DNA of 64,000 bases from assembly GCA_009760855.2 (NCBI GenBank), contig WPIO01000102.1, positions 1,426,001 to 1,490,000 of the forward strand, given 5' to 3'. Of this stretch, positions 8,989-18,444 are shown piece by piece. This DNA is from Cristatella mucedo. Lineage: Eukaryota > Bryozoa > Phylactolaemata > Cristatellidae. Within the stretch, counting starts at the first letter, position 1; the number at the start of each line of letters is the position of its first letter. Both the position numbers and the translations under genes were made by a program. The notes below the pieces were generated by a model. That model worked only from the letters and a program-made list of their open reading frames with translations, was not told the origin of the DNA and did no database searches.

Positions 8989-9507
8989 ATGAAAATACTA
9001 GCAATAATAGCTCATCCAAATGTTCGTGCTGGAAAAGTTAATTCTGCTTTTTTGGATACTCTTTTATCAATACCAGAAGTTACTGTGCATCAGCTATATG
9101 AGGCCTATCCAGATTGGAAGATTGATGTAAAAAAAGAGCAGGAATTGCTTTTGTCTCACGATAGAATTTTGCTGCAATTTCCAATTTATTGGTTTAGCAT
9201 GCCTCCTATGTTAAAAAAATGGTATGATGATGTTTTGCAATATGGTTGGGCTTATGCCGGCAATTACGCTTTGGAAAATAAGGAAATTATGGTTGTTTGT
9301 TCAACTGGCGGAACGGAAGCTAGCTATAAGGAAAAAGGGGTTGAAAATTTTGAAAATCAGATTCTATTGCCATCAATGGCTACCCATCAGTATTGTAAAA
9401 TGAAAATCATTCCTTCTTTTGTGCAATATGACGCACACAATTTTGAAGCAAACAAAGAAGTCGCTTGTGCATCTTTGAGGGATTCTATAACAAAAATATA
9501 TTCATAA
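8989..9507 (+). CDS. NAD(P)H oxidoreductase, flavodoxin-like fold (KefF/quinone reductase family)
   Basis: A 172-residue protein of the flavodoxin_2 family. The first strand and phosphate loop read MKILAIIAHPNVRAGKVNSA, followed by the conserved LLQFPIYWFSMPPMLKKWYDD (FMN-site and dimer segment) and a glycine-rich GWAYAGNYAL. Relatives are soluble FMN enzymes that reduce quinones with NAD(P)H, or act as ancillary subunits of Kef potassium channels; no Kef gene is nearby, so a free reductase is more likely. It starts 12 bases after tig, and tatD follows by 11 bases, so the three are probably cotranscribed. Confidence 0.85.
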   Translation: MKILAIIAHPNVRAGKVNSAFLDTLLSIPEVTVHQLYEAYPDWKIDVKKEQELLLSHDRILLQFPIYWFSMPPMLKKWYDDVLQYGWAYAGNYALENKEIMVVCSTGGTEASYKEKGVENFENQILLPSMATHQYCKMKIIPSFVQYDAHNFEANKEVACASLRDSITKIYS

Positions 9508-9518
9508 TAATTGATTAT

Positions 9519-10307
9519 ATGGCAATGATTGTAGATAGTCACTGTCATTTGGAATATTATGAAAAACCTGAACTTGATTTAGTGCTTAAAAGATGTTGGC
9601 TTGCTGGTGTTTCTTGTTTGCATAATATCTGTGTTGATGTTCGCAATTTCGATGTCATTCTGAAAAATTCACATCGGGAGAATATTTTTTGCTCACTTGG
9701 AACTCATCCATGCCATGTCTTGGCCTCTGACGACGTGCCATCTGTAAATTTTATGGAAGATATTTTACTGAACAATAGAGAGAAAATTATCTCAGTTGGT
9801 GAAACTGGATTGGATTATGTAGATGTTGATGACAATAAGAAGAAATTACAGTCAAAATCTTTCTTAAATCACATGCAATTTGCATCGCAAAATAACTTGC
9901 CTATTATTGTGCATACTAGAGATGCGGAAATTGACACATACGATCAGATTAAGAATTTTGCCACCGATAATAAAATAGATGGAGTAATTCATTGTTTTAC
10001 CGGCTCTAAAGAGTTTATGTTTAAGATGTTGGATTTGGGTTTTTATATCTCTCTTTCTGGTATTGTTACTTTTAAAAATGCAGAACAGCTGAGAGATGCA
10101 ATTACAAATATCCCACTAGATAAGCTTTTAATTGAAACGGACAGCCCATATTTGGCTCCGATACCCATGAGGGGCAAGAAGAACGAGCCATCTTATGTTG
10201 TTCATGTTGCTAATTTCTTGGATGGTTTTTTTAATCTATCTGCTGGCTCTATCGCGAAAATTTCGTCAGATAATTTTTTTAATCTATTTAAGAAGGCAAA
10301 AATATAG
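9519..10307 (+). CDS. tatD: TatD-family metal-dependent hydrolase
   Basis: A 262-residue TIM-barrel hydrolase. The metal ligands are visible in order: DSHCHLE at residues 6-12 (H8 and H10), GETGLDY (glutamate), IIVHTRDA, IHCFTGS, and ETDSPYLAP near the C-terminus. TatD proteins are 3'-5' DNA/RNA exonucleases or deacylase-like enzymes. ATG 9519 is chosen because the DSHCH motif must lie at the extreme N-terminus; the upstream frame extension has no family match. In many bacteria tatD sits next to metG and holB, which are absent here. Confidence 0.93.
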   Translation: MAMIVDSHCHLEYYEKPELDLVLKRCWLAGVSCLHNICVDVRNFDVILKNSHRENIFCSLGTHPCHVLASDDVPSVNFMEDILLNNREKIISVGETGLDYVDVDDNKKKLQSKSFLNHMQFASQNNLPIIVHTRDAEIDTYDQIKNFATDNKIDGVIHCFTGSKEFMFKMLDLGFYISLSGIVTFKNAEQLRDAITNIPLDKLLIETDSPYLAPIPMRGKKNEPSYVVHVANFLDGFFNLSAGSIAKISSDNFFNLFKKAKI

Positions 10308-10727
10308 TGTCAATTATGGCAATTGTTGCTTTGTGTTGATTTTTTTGGCTTGATAGAGTATAATATTCTACATTAAATTTTTTTATGTCACTTATCTGAA
10401 AAGCCGAATGTTTTCTTAGGTGGTGATATTTGTGTTTATAATCTACAAAATAGGTAATTTATATTACTAATTTCTGCCTTTTATGTGGGATGTGCGGTTG
10501 TAATTTTGATATTTTTGTCTAAAAGCAGAAGAGTTGCTGCGGTATTATTATCTTTGCAATCTTTTTTTTAAGTCCAAGATAGGGAATCAATTGTGCGATG
10601 ATTTTTATTTCTTGTTATGGATTTTTCTATATAATTAAGTCAGGTATTATATAGAAGAAATATTTATATAATCTATATTTATTATATTTTTTTTACGCCA
10701 ATTTTAGCACTATTTCTAGAGTGAGGC
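10308..10727. other. Intergenic region of about 420 bases, nothing recognised
   Basis: AT-rich spacer between tatD and the terminator-like hairpin that ends at 10754. I see no open frame with family resemblance and no RNA gene. Confidence 0.5.
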
Positions 10728-10754
10728 AGAGGTTCTAGCCCCCTACCTCTTTTT
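10728..10754 (+). terminator. Candidate intrinsic terminator
   Basis: AGAGGT at 10728-10733 pairs with ACCTCT at 10745-10750 around an 11-base loop and is followed by TTTT. It is oriented to stop plus-strand transcription before it runs into the oppositely oriented DUF378 gene, which ends at 10760. The stem is only 6 bp and tatD ends 420 bases upstream, so confidence is moderate. Confidence 0.4.
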
Positions 10755-10759
10755 GTTAG

Positions 10760-11014
10760 CTATTTTTTTGCTTCTGTTTTGTCTTTAGAGCAAGAAGAAG
10801 TGGAAGATTTGGTCAGCCAAATCAATTTGTATGCCGCCGCGACACCAACTGTGCAATAAACTATTCTAGCCAAGATTGTTTTTTCGCCAAAAATTAAGGC
10901 AACCAAATCTAGGTCTAAGGCACCAACCGTACCCCAGTTTAAACCACCAACAATACATAGAATGCTTGCAAGATAGCATATGGTTTTAGTTGTTTTATTT
11001 GATTCACTTCCCAT
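10760..11014 (-). CDS. DUF378 family small membrane protein (YuzA-like)
   Basis: An 84-residue protein with two predicted membrane helices. The family signature is complete: ICYLASILCIVGGLNWGTVG, then LVALIFGEKTILARIVY and GVAAAYKLIWL. Function is unknown for the family. The start at 11014 (MGSESNK) is chosen because the extra 11 residues of the longest frame are not part of the family. A near-consensus promoter lies at 11080-11108, 66 bases upstream. Confidence 0.85.
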   Translation of the reverse strand: MGSESNKTTKTICYLASILCIVGGLNWGTVGALDLDLVALIFGEKTILARIVYCTVGVAAAYKLIWLTKSSTSSCSKDKTEAKK

Positions 11015-11414
11015 GATAAACTTCAGATTAATTAAAAATAAAAGCACCGCTCAAATTGAGCAAATACTCATCATAGCTAATATAATTGTCTGTTAATGCA
11101 ATTGTCAAGATATTTTTTGACTTGATATTTTCTCTCGCTAAGCTTGAGTTTTTTTGCTATCTATCCTTTTTTTGGTTTTAAAATATTTAGCAAAAACGCC
11201 GCCGTGTTGATTTTAAGCGATTTGTTTAGTAAAATCTGAAAGTAAATCAATACTTGTTAATGATTGGCTGCAAAAAAGACAAGATAAATGGCAAATATAT
11301 TGTTAGATGATTTAAAAATAAATCTAAATTGATTCTGTTTGCGATGGTTTGTTGTTAATACATATAGATTAATTGCAAAATACTTTGTCCCATGGCGATA
11401 AAAATAGATCAATC
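11015..11414. other. Intergenic region between divergent DUF378 gene and clpB
   Basis: This spacer of about 460 bases holds one promoter for each direction (11080-11108 minus, 11415-11443 plus). A TTGACT at 11117-11122 lies 8 bases from the minus-strand -35 box. I see no gene in the rest. Confidence 0.5.
11080..11108 (-). promoter_or_regulatory. Sigma-70-type promoter for the DUF378 gene
   Basis: Read on the minus strand, TTGACA (11103-11108) is followed after exactly 17 bases by TTATAT (11080-11085). The -35 box is perfect and the -10 box is good, and the gene start is 66 bases downstream. Confidence 0.65.
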
Positions 11415-11443
11415 TTGACACTTGTTTTTGTGCGTTATTAAAT
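11415..11443 (+). promoter_or_regulatory. Candidate promoter of clpB
   Basis: TTGACA at 11415-11420 is followed after 17 bases by TTAAAT (11438-11443), 36 bases before the clpB ATG. It reads as a housekeeping promoter; I see no CCCCAT-type heat-shock -10 box in the same place. Confidence 0.45.
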
Positions 11444-11478
11444 TATATATTTATTTATGATGGTTATTTTTATTGCTT

Positions 11479-14067
11479 ATGTCTTTTAATTTTGATAAAT
11501 TTACAGAAAAGGCTCAAGCTGCAGTTCAGCAGGCTCAGATGATTGCTACCTCAATGGGGCATCAAAATATTAGTCCAGAACATCTACTAGAAGCTATGAT
11601 GACCGATAGGGAATCGCTGGCTTTGGACTTGATCGCTCTTTCTGGCGGAAATACAATGTTGATGAAAAAACAGCTACAGGATTTATTTGCCAAACATACA
11701 GTTATAAGTGGTTCGGGAAGCGGTAGTGTTTATATTGGCAGAGAATTGAGTGTTGTTTTGGCTAAAGCTCAGGCCTTGGCAACAAGTGGGGGTGACGATT
11801 TTATTGCCCAAGAAATTTTGTTTTGGGCCATGATTGAATGTGAAGACTTGCCTATTGCTGCGGCCATGAAGGCAGCCGGCATGAGTAAAAAAACCGTTTC
11901 CGCGGCAGTTAAGGAAATTAGAAAAGGTGGAAATGTTTCATCTGCAAACGCAGAAAGTGGCTACAATGCACTAAAGAGATATGCGAAAGATTTAAGTGAG
12001 CTTGCCAGTGCCGGCAAAATAGATCCAGTTATCGGACGAGATGACGAGATTAGGCGAACAATTCAAGTTCTTTCCAGAAGAATAAAAAACAATCCAGTTT
12101 TGGTGGGAGAGCCAGGAGTTGGTAAGACCGCAATAGTGGAGGGATTGGCATTAAGAATTCATATTGGCGATGTTCCTGAAAGCTTAAAAAGCAAGAAAAT
12201 TATGTGTCTTGATATGGGCTCTTTGATTGCTGGGGCAAAATATCGTGGTGAGTTTGAGGAGCGTCTAAAGTCAGTAATTAATGAAGTTACCGCTTCTGAC
12301 GGAGAGGTTATTTTGTTTATTGATGAAACCCATGTTTTAATGGGAGCTGGTGCTTCTGGTGGTGCTATGGATGCCTCTAATTTGTTAAAACCGGCACTAG
12401 CCAGGGGGGAGTTGCACTGTATTGGAGCAACAACTTTAGATGAATATAGAAAATATATCGAGAAAGATCCGGCCTTTGCTAGACGCTTTCAGATGGTTTT
12501 TGTTGCAGAGCCTACCCCAGAGGATACAGTTTCTATTTTGCGTGGCATTAAATCTAAATATGAAGCACATCATGGTGTAAGAATTGCCGATTCTGCCGTT
12601 ATAGCTGCGGTTAATTTTTCTAGCAGATATATTACGGATAAGTTCCTACCAGATAAAGCTATAGATTTAATTGATGAGGCTGCAAGCAGACTTACTATTC
12701 AAATAGATAGTAAGCCAGAAGAATTGGATGAATTAGGCAGGCGTGATATTCAGTTGAAGATGGAAAGAGAGGCTTTAAAAAGAGAAAAAGATGATGATTC
12801 TAAACAGAGATTGCAGATTTTGGATAAAGAAATTGCAGAGCTTGAGGAGCGACTTTCTGAGCTGACATCTAAGTGGCAAGTGGAGAAAATGAAATTGGAT
12901 AAAATTAAGCAAATAAAGCAAGAAATTAGCGATCTGACTTTTGAGCTTGAAAGAGCGCAAAGAAATGGCGACTTACATAAGGCTGGTGAGATTTCTTATG
13001 GCAAATTGCCTCCGCTCAAGCAAGAGTTGGTTGAATTGGAAACCAATATTGGAAACAGTTCCATAATTAGAGATACAGTAAATGCTGATGACATTGCTTA
13101 TGTTGTTTCTCGTGTTACGGGAATTCCTGTTGATCGTATGCTTTCTGGAGAAAAAGAAAAACTACTCCATATGGAAGAAAAATTACGCACCAAAGTTATA
13201 GGTCAAGATCATGCCGTTTCGGCCATTGCCAATGCAATAAAAAGATCTCGTGCTGGGCTAAATGCCTCCAATAGGCCGCTTGGATCCTTCTTGTTTTTGG
13301 GCCCAACTGGAGTTGGAAAAACAGAATTAACTAAGGTTTTGACGGAATTTTTATTCGATGATCAAAAGGCGATGGTTAGAATAGATATGTCAGAATATAT
13401 GGAAAAGCATTCCGCCGCTAAATTAATTGGTGCGCCGCCGGGATATGTTGGATATGATGATGGTGGAATTTTGACGGAGGCCGTTCGTAGGCGTCCATAT
13501 CAGGTTGTTTTGTTTGATGAGGTAGAAAAAGCACATCATGAGGTTTTTAATCTTTTATTGCAGGTTTTGGATGATGGCAGATTAACCGATAGTCAGGGCA
13601 GGGTTGTGGATTTTAGTAACACAATTATTATCATGACTTCCAATTTGGGCTCAGAACACATGGAAGAATGGACAAGTGAAGAAAAAAGTAAAAAAATAAA
13701 AGATAAAGTAATGGCAGATGTCATGCAATTTTTTCGCCCTGAATTTATAAACAGGATAGACGAAATTATATTTTTTAATCGCCTTGGAATGGATTCTATG
13801 CCAAAAATTGTAGATTTACAGCTGCGTGATTTAAATGCAAAATTAGCCAATCTTTCCATTACAATAGAAATAGATCAGGCAGTAAAAGAATATCTTGCAG
13901 CGGAAGGTTATGATTCTGCTTTTGGAGCCAGACCTTTGCGCAGGCTTATTCAAAGATCGATGGAAAATAAATTGGCAACCTACATAATAGCGGAAAGCGT
14001 TCCTTCTGGCACTGCTCTGGTAGTTAGAATGAAAGATGGCCTGCCAACTATTTTGCGCAAAAATTAG
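11479..14067 (+). CDS. clpB: ClpB, AAA+ disaggregase
   Basis: An 862-residue ClpB of normal length. The N-terminal double-repeat domain comes first ([13 protein letters not shown]), then AAA-1 with Walker A GEPGVGKT at about residue 210 and the ILFIDETH Walker B, the long M-domain coiled coil at about 405-530, AAA-2 with GPTGVGKT at about 608, and a C-terminal domain with [11 protein letters not shown]. ClpB pulls polypeptides out of aggregates together with DnaK. ATG 11479 is chosen over an upstream TTG at 11473. A truncated copy of the 5' end of the Skp-like gene lies 45 bases downstream. Confidence 0.98.
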   Translation: MSFNFDKFTEKAQAAVQQAQMIATSMGHQNISPEHLLEAMMTDRESLALDLIALSGGNTMLMKKQLQDLFAKHTVISGSGSGSVYIGRELSVVLAKAQALATSGGDDFIAQEILFWAMIECEDLPIAAAMKAAGMSKKTVSAAVKEIRKGGNVSSANAESGYNALKRYAKDLSELASAGKIDPVIGRDDEIRRTIQVLSRRIKNNPVLVGEPGVGKTAIVEGLALRIHIGDVPESLKSKKIMCLDMGSLIAGAKYRGEFEERLKSVINEVTASDGEVILFIDETHVLMGAGASGGAMDASNLLKPALARGELHCIGATTLDEYRKYIEKDPAFARRFQMVFVAEPTPEDTVSILRGIKSKYEAHHGVRIADSAVIAAVNFSSRYITDKFLPDKAIDLIDEAASRLTIQIDSKPEELDELGRRDIQLKMEREALKREKDDDSKQRLQILDKEIAELEERLSELTSKWQVEKMKLDKIKQIKQEISDLTFELERAQRNGDLHKAGEISYGKLPPLKQELVELETNIGNSSIIRDTVNADDIAYVVSRVTGIPVDRMLSGEKEKLLHMEEKLRTKVIGQDHAVSAIANAIKRSRAGLNASNRPLGSFLFLGPTGVGKTELTKVLTEFLFDDQKAMVRIDMSEYMEKHSAAKLIGAPPGYVGYDDGGILTEAVRRRPYQVVLFDEVEKAHHEVFNLLLQVLDDGRLTDSQGRVVDFSNTIIIMTSNLGSEHMEEWTSEEKSKKIKDKVMADVMQFFRPEFINRIDEIIFFNRLGMDSMPKIVDLQLRDLNAKLANLSITIEIDQAVKEYLAAEGYDSAFGARPLRRLIQRSMENKLATYIIAESVPSGTALVVRMKDGLPTILRKN

Positions 14068-14111
14068 CAATAAATTATTGGCCTATGTTGTGGTGCAAGG
14101 CACGATTTCCA

Positions 14112-14306
14112 TATTTTATATGGATAATATTTGAAAAAAATATTAAGAGCCTCGCAGTTATGGCTGCTTGTGGAGCTGTTTTAATTGGTTCCGGTGTTGA
14201 TGTGTTTGCTAAGTCTAAAGTTATAAAAGAATCTGCCGAAGTTGTGGCAGAAAATAAAGATCAATCAGTCAATGTCAATGAGGTTAAAAAACTATCGTTA
14301 GGCTTG
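14112..14306 (+). repeat. Direct repeat, left copy (5' end of the OmpH/Skp gene)
   Basis: This stretch is nearly identical to 18246-18444. From the shared ATG (14120 versus 18255) through 14287 only three substitutions and one 2-base deletion are visible in about 170 bases, and weaker similarity continues to about 14306. Both copies are in the same orientation and bracket a segment of about 4 kb. Confidence 0.93.
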
Positions 14307-14315
14307 AAAGTGTAA
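14120..14315 (+). pseudogene. Frameshifted 5' fragment of the OmpH/Skp-like gene
   Basis: This is the coding part of the left repeat. The 2-base loss in the G/A run after codon 4 makes the original ATG hit TGA at the fifth codon, so the natural frame is broken. The rest of the signal peptide and about 30 residues of the mature N-terminus remain readable in a frame that can open upstream at ATG 14085, giving a 76-residue hybrid that ends at 14315 with a new tail. The coiled-coil body of the chaperone is missing. It is a remnant of a partial duplication; the intact gene is at 18255-18947. Confidence 0.88.
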
Positions 14316-14381
14316 AATGTGGACTCAAGATCTTGGCGGTGTTTTAATTTTTGTAGCCATGTACTTAGCCTGCGATGTTTG

Positions 14382-16553
14382 CTATCGTGATTCACACATT
14401 ATATCAGGTCTGATATTTTTTAGCTGGCTGATTAGCTCTTGCTTATCTTTAAAAACTTTTTCTGGATGATGTGGGCTTTTTTCCGTAGATGCGCCGCTTG
14501 GTCCCTTCATTAGTAAAAAATCAACCTCCTGACGCTCTGCTTCTACTATAAAATCTCTAGTAAAAGATCTACCACCAATAAAAATCATCACACCATTATT
14601 GCTTTTGATAAATTTTACAGTTCCGCTGGGCAAATAAACTATTGGCGTATTTATCTCTTTTACCATGCACAGGCCTTTTGGCATTAAGTAGGAAGAATCC
14701 TCGCCATTTCCAACAATCATAGAGATATATCTAAATTTTACATTATAAGTAAAATTATGGATAGCGATGGCTTTGCCCAACTCTATTGCCGCGCCGCTAT
14801 CTTTGTTTCTACCAGTTACAAAATAAACTCTTTCCGCATCCAAAGTTAACAAAAGTGCCATAAAGCATTCAATAATATTATTTTGACTGATTTTATCTAT
14901 CTCAATCCAACTAGATCCGGTTGCGCCAGATATCATGATTGGAACCATGTTTTTTATGATGTTTGTATAATCATTATCACAAATATCATCCAAATTTATT
15001 GACTTGGTATTTGGGTGGTTGTTGTGGTTGCGGATTTTTTCTTGGTATTTAATGTGCATTAATCCAGTTTGGTTGATTTGATAAAAATGCTCAATGTGAA
15101 GTCCGTATATTTGTGCGGCCACTGCTGTTTGATGTGCCGATGTTTGATATATTCCCGCTCCATCGCTACCAAGAACGCAAGGGATGCCAGCCTCCATAAA
15201 TCTAAAAATAGGTATCAAGCTAAGCTGATCTATGTTATTGCTGGCAATGTTTGAGTCTATATTGAATTCCATTGTGAGTAGGTTTTTGCTAGATAGAAGT
15301 TTGGCAATATTGATAGTTTCTTCGTTTATTCCATAAATTGCATGACCAATTCTTAGGCGGACTTTATTTTCTAGGGCAAAAAACAATGCGTCATTAACGT
15401 TGGTTGGATTCTTGCAGTTCTCTCCGGCATGAATTCTAAAAATAAAATCTGGCCTATTTGTATGCACCCATTTTGCTAAATCAGCAAGATGTATCTCTAG
15501 ATGTGAAGTTTTGTTGATTTCATAACCTAAAACATCAACTCCTGCAATTAAATAATGACCAGCAAGTTGTTTGATTTTTTCTATTCTAGCGGTCAGATCA
15601 GATTCATTTAAATTTCTTGGCAAGCCTGCCAAAAATCTTAACTTTACGGGATTGTTTTTTTCTATTTTAGCAAGATGATTGCTGGCAACTTCAAGCCAAT
15701 TTTCATCCAATATTGCATTAGTAGAAAGTTCTGCATAGTTAATGTTCTGACTACGATAATCTTCCACAATTGCTTGTAAAATATCCGGCAAAAGGGAGAG
15801 ATTTTTTGTAAAAGGTTCTCGCAGATAATAGCACAACTCTATGTCTTCAAAAGTTGATTGCCTGTCCGCTCTAAGGTGCATATATTCGCTTATTTTTATC
15901 AAATCTTCTTGTTTCAATTCTTTTATAGGTATTGCCATTTCCGTGTCTTGTGCTTGTTGAAGGTGTGCTAGGGGCAAAAAAATTCTTTTAGGGATGGATT
16001 GTAGTTTGGTATGGTCGTAATTAATGCCAAGCATTTCAAGTGCAATTGCTGGATATAGTATGTTGTGAGCTAGTCCGATTTTAATTAGCTCTATGGAATT
16101 TAATTGTCCAGAAAGGTGGGTGTGTAGATCTGTGTTAATTGCGGCTGTTGTTGGTAGGTGGTTTGGCACGTAGTTGCAGTTGCAAGAAAGCCCTAAAAGT
16201 CTCGTCTCTAATATGCATAATTTTCTGTCTTGCGAGTGGATCCGTGTAATTTCCCCGGCACTTATTAGGCCAGAAAAAAATCTAATGTTACCCAATATTA
16301 ACATAAATTCCAACCCATCTTCAACCGATAAAATCTGATTTGGACTTGAAATTTTGAATATTTGATCATTCATTAAAAGATAGAGAAGGCCAACGATATT
16401 ATTGTTAAATATCTGTGATAGTGTGGATTGTAGTGTAATTGTTAGTTGTGATTTTGATGCTTCATAGCTTATATTTATACCGGCATTTCCATTAATATCT
16501 ATTTGCAGATATATATTTGGACTTGATTTTTCTTGATGCAATTTGGTTGACAT
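14382..16553 (-). CDS. Adenosine-deaminase-like protein with N-terminal extension and C-terminal SLOG-like domain
   Basis: A 723-residue protein with three parts. Residues 1-135 form an unassigned domain. Residues 137-495 are an adenosine/AMP deaminase TIM barrel with zinc ligands H144 and H146 (DLHTHLSGQ), H375 with catalytic E378 (RIHAGE), H404 (GHAIYG) and D464 (GSDGAGIY). The second aspartate of the usual SDDP motif, which contacts the purine ring in known deaminases, is G465 here, so the substrate may differ. Residues 535-700 look like a Rossmann-type nucleotide-binding domain of the SLOG/LOG class: IMISGATGSSW, YFVTGRNKDSG, and GVMIFIGGRSFTRDFIVEAE followed by LLMKGPSGAS. There is no signal peptide. 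The gene is isolated, on the minus strand, inside a segment bounded by direct repeats. The deaminase fold is secure; the SLOG-like call and any role in nucleotide signalling or defence are inference. Confidence 0.75.
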   Translation of the reverse strand: MSTKLHQEKSSPNIYLQIDINGNAGINISYEASKSQLTITLQSTLSQIFNNNIVGLLYLLMNDQIFKISSPNQILSVEDGLEFMLILGNIRFFSGLISAGEITRIHSQDRKLCILETRLLGLSCNCNYVPNHLPTTAAINTDLHTHLSGQLNSIELIKIGLAHNILYPAIALEMLGINYDHTKLQSIPKRIFLPLAHLQQAQDTEMAIPIKELKQEDLIKISEYMHLRADRQSTFEDIELCYYLREPFTKNLSLLPDILQAIVEDYRSQNINYAELSTNAILDENWLEVASNHLAKIEKNNPVKLRFLAGLPRNLNESDLTARIEKIKQLAGHYLIAGVDVLGYEINKTSHLEIHLADLAKWVHTNRPDFIFRIHAGENCKNPTNVNDALFFALENKVRLRIGHAIYGINEETINIAKLLSSKNLLTMEFNIDSNIASNNIDQLSLIPIFRFMEAGIPCVLGSDGAGIYQTSAHQTAVAAQIYGLHIEHFYQINQTGLMHIKYQEKIRNHNNHPNTKSINLDDICDNDYTNIIKNMVPIMISGATGSSWIEIDKISQNNIIECFMALLLTLDAERVYFVTGRNKDSGAAIELGKAIAIHNFTYNVKFRYISMIVGNGEDSSYLMPKGLCMVKEINTPIVYLPSGTVKFIKSNNGVMIFIGGRSFTRDFIVEAERQEVDFLLMKGPSGASTEKSPHHPEKVFKDKQELISQLKNIRPDIMCESR

Positions 16554-17198
16554 ATTTTATTTATATTTTTTTCCATATTGCACATTTCCTTTTTAGTGGG
16601 TAAACATCAATGTCAATGATTTTTTTACTATTAATTTTTATTTCTATTTTGTACTTATTTTTCATGATATTTTTACAAAAAATGATTCATCTTTCTTTGT
16701 AAATTTTGGTCGCAAGGTGGCTTTATATGTGTTAATTTTTTATGCTTTCATGTTTTTTTGGCTATTAGGTGATCATGGTTGATTGTAAGTTGTAATGACG
16801 GTAAGCAACACATTTAAAAATAAATATCTACTGAAGAATTTTACCAGATTGAAAACAGTATTTTTACTGATGACTTGAAATTTTCAAGAAGGCCAAGTAT
16901 TGCATTATCAGAATATATATATTGAATAACGTTAAGGCAAAATAAATGCTTCATTCTGGATTGTAAATGATAGTTAGCTTTATTGACATATTTCTAAATA
17001 ATATATGAGCTTCGGTTTGGATTTTTCAAATTAATGGATTGGTGCGTCTAAGCCATTAATCATTCTAGTGCAATCAATTAAAATTTATAACTATATTGCA
17101 AATAAATCCAATCATTGAAATGTTATTGTTTTTTGACTTTTATTTATTCCGCTAGTCGTAAGAGGCCAATATTATTATAAAATAAATCCTTCGGACCA
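16554..17198. other. Intergenic region of 645 bases, nothing recognised
   Basis: Very AT-rich DNA between the deaminase-like gene and the end of the truncated ileS. I see no frame with homology and no continuation of IleRS in any minus-strand frame beyond the stop at 17199. Confidence 0.5.
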
Positions 17199-18074
17199 CT
17201 ACTGGGAAAGTTCCTTCTTAAATTTATCAACCAAGGCTTTTGCTAAAATATAAACATCGTCACCTTTTTTCACAACAGCATAATCTATCGATGGGTTTAT
17301 TGCCAGAGCCAAATTGGATGGCAGGGTCCAAGGGGTTGTTGTCCAAGCTAGCATGAATGCATTTTTGATGTTTGGATATTTTTTTATGACAAAGTCTGGC
17401 ACCACTTTTAGCTTAAATTTAATAGTTGTGGACTTGCTTTCCTTGTTGCGGTAGGAGTTATCCATTCTTGTTTCAAAATTGGAAAGAGGGGTTTGGCACT
17501 TCCAAGAATAGGGCACAACTCTCAAATCTTCATAAAGTAGACCCTTATTATGTAATTGTTTAAAAGCCCAAATAACAGATTCCATATAGTCCAAATCCAT
17601 AGTTTTATAACTACCATCAAACTCTACCCACCTAGCTTGCTTGCCAATGTAATCTTTCCATTCCTGCGTGTAGCGCAAGACGGAAGTTTTACAAGTTTGA
17701 TTAAAATTTTCAATGCCATGTTCTTTTATTGCCAATCTCCCAGTAATTCCTAGATTTTTTTCCGTATCCATTTCGGCCGGAAGTCCATGGCAATCCCATC
17801 CAAATTTTCGCTCAACTCTTTTACCTAGCATCGTGTGATATCTTGCAAAAACATCTTTCACAAATCCAGTCAAAAGGTGTCCATAGTGGGGCAGTCCATT
17901 TGCAAAAGGAGGGCCGTCGTAAAAAACATATTCATTATCAGTATTTTCTATTTGACTTGGACGCGAATCTACGGAATATTGAAAGATTTTATTTTCCCTC
18001 CAATAGTGCATAACTTCGGCTTCTATTTTGGAAAAAATCGTTACATTGCTTGCGGCGACACTATCTTTATTCAT
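17199..18074 (-). pseudogene. ileS: Isoleucyl-tRNA synthetase, N-terminal fragment
   Basis: The 291 residues match the start of IleRS: YWRENKIFQYSV, YVFYDGPPFANG, the HIGH-type motif PHYGH at 62-66, GWDCHGLPAE at 92-101, and the entry into the editing domain at AFMLAWTTTPWTLPSNLALA (about 240-259). The frame then ends at TAG (17199) after FKKELSQ, about residue 290 of a protein that should exceed 1000 residues. The rest of the editing domain, the KMSKS loop and the anticodon-binding domain are missing. No continuation is seen downstream. A different piece of the same protein, its C-terminus, is found at 49445-50245. This piece cannot be a working synthetase on its own. Confidence 0.9.
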
Positions 18075-18245
18075 GGCTGTAGTTGTTTTAACAAAATGAA
18101 AATAATTTCCTTCGATTTATTCTATTTTACAAAATGCAAGAGTTATTATTGTGTGGACTTATTTTGATTGCAGATGGTTGTTGCATTTTAGAAATTCATT
18201 TCTATGGAGTGGCTTGTTGTATATCGTTTTTAATTTTATTAATCA

Positions 18246-18444
18246 TTATTTTATATGGATAATATTTGGAAAAAAAATATTAAGAGCCTCGCAGTTATGG
18301 CTGCTTGTGGAGCTGTTTTAATTGGTTCCGGTGTTGATGTATTTGCTAAGTCTAAAGTTATAAAAGAATCTGCCGAAGTTGTGGCAGAAAATAAAGATCA
18401 GTCAGTCAATGCCAATGAGGTTAATGCTGCTATCGTTAGACTTG
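18246..18444 (+). repeat. Direct repeat, right copy (start of the intact OmpH/Skp gene)
   Basis: This is the partner of 14112-14306. It covers about 9 bases of leader and the first 63 codons of the intact gene. Confidence 0.93.

Noticed and set aside
11415-11443. Heat-shock (sigma-32) promoter for clpB
   Set aside because: A CTTGAC-like -35 is present but there is no CCCCAT-type -10; a housekeeping promoter explains it as well.
14382-16553. The deaminase-like gene as RdrB of a RADAR antiphage system
   Set aside because: No RdrA-type ATPase is adjacent, and the domain order (extra N-terminal domain, SLOG-like C-terminus) does not fit what I know of RdrB.
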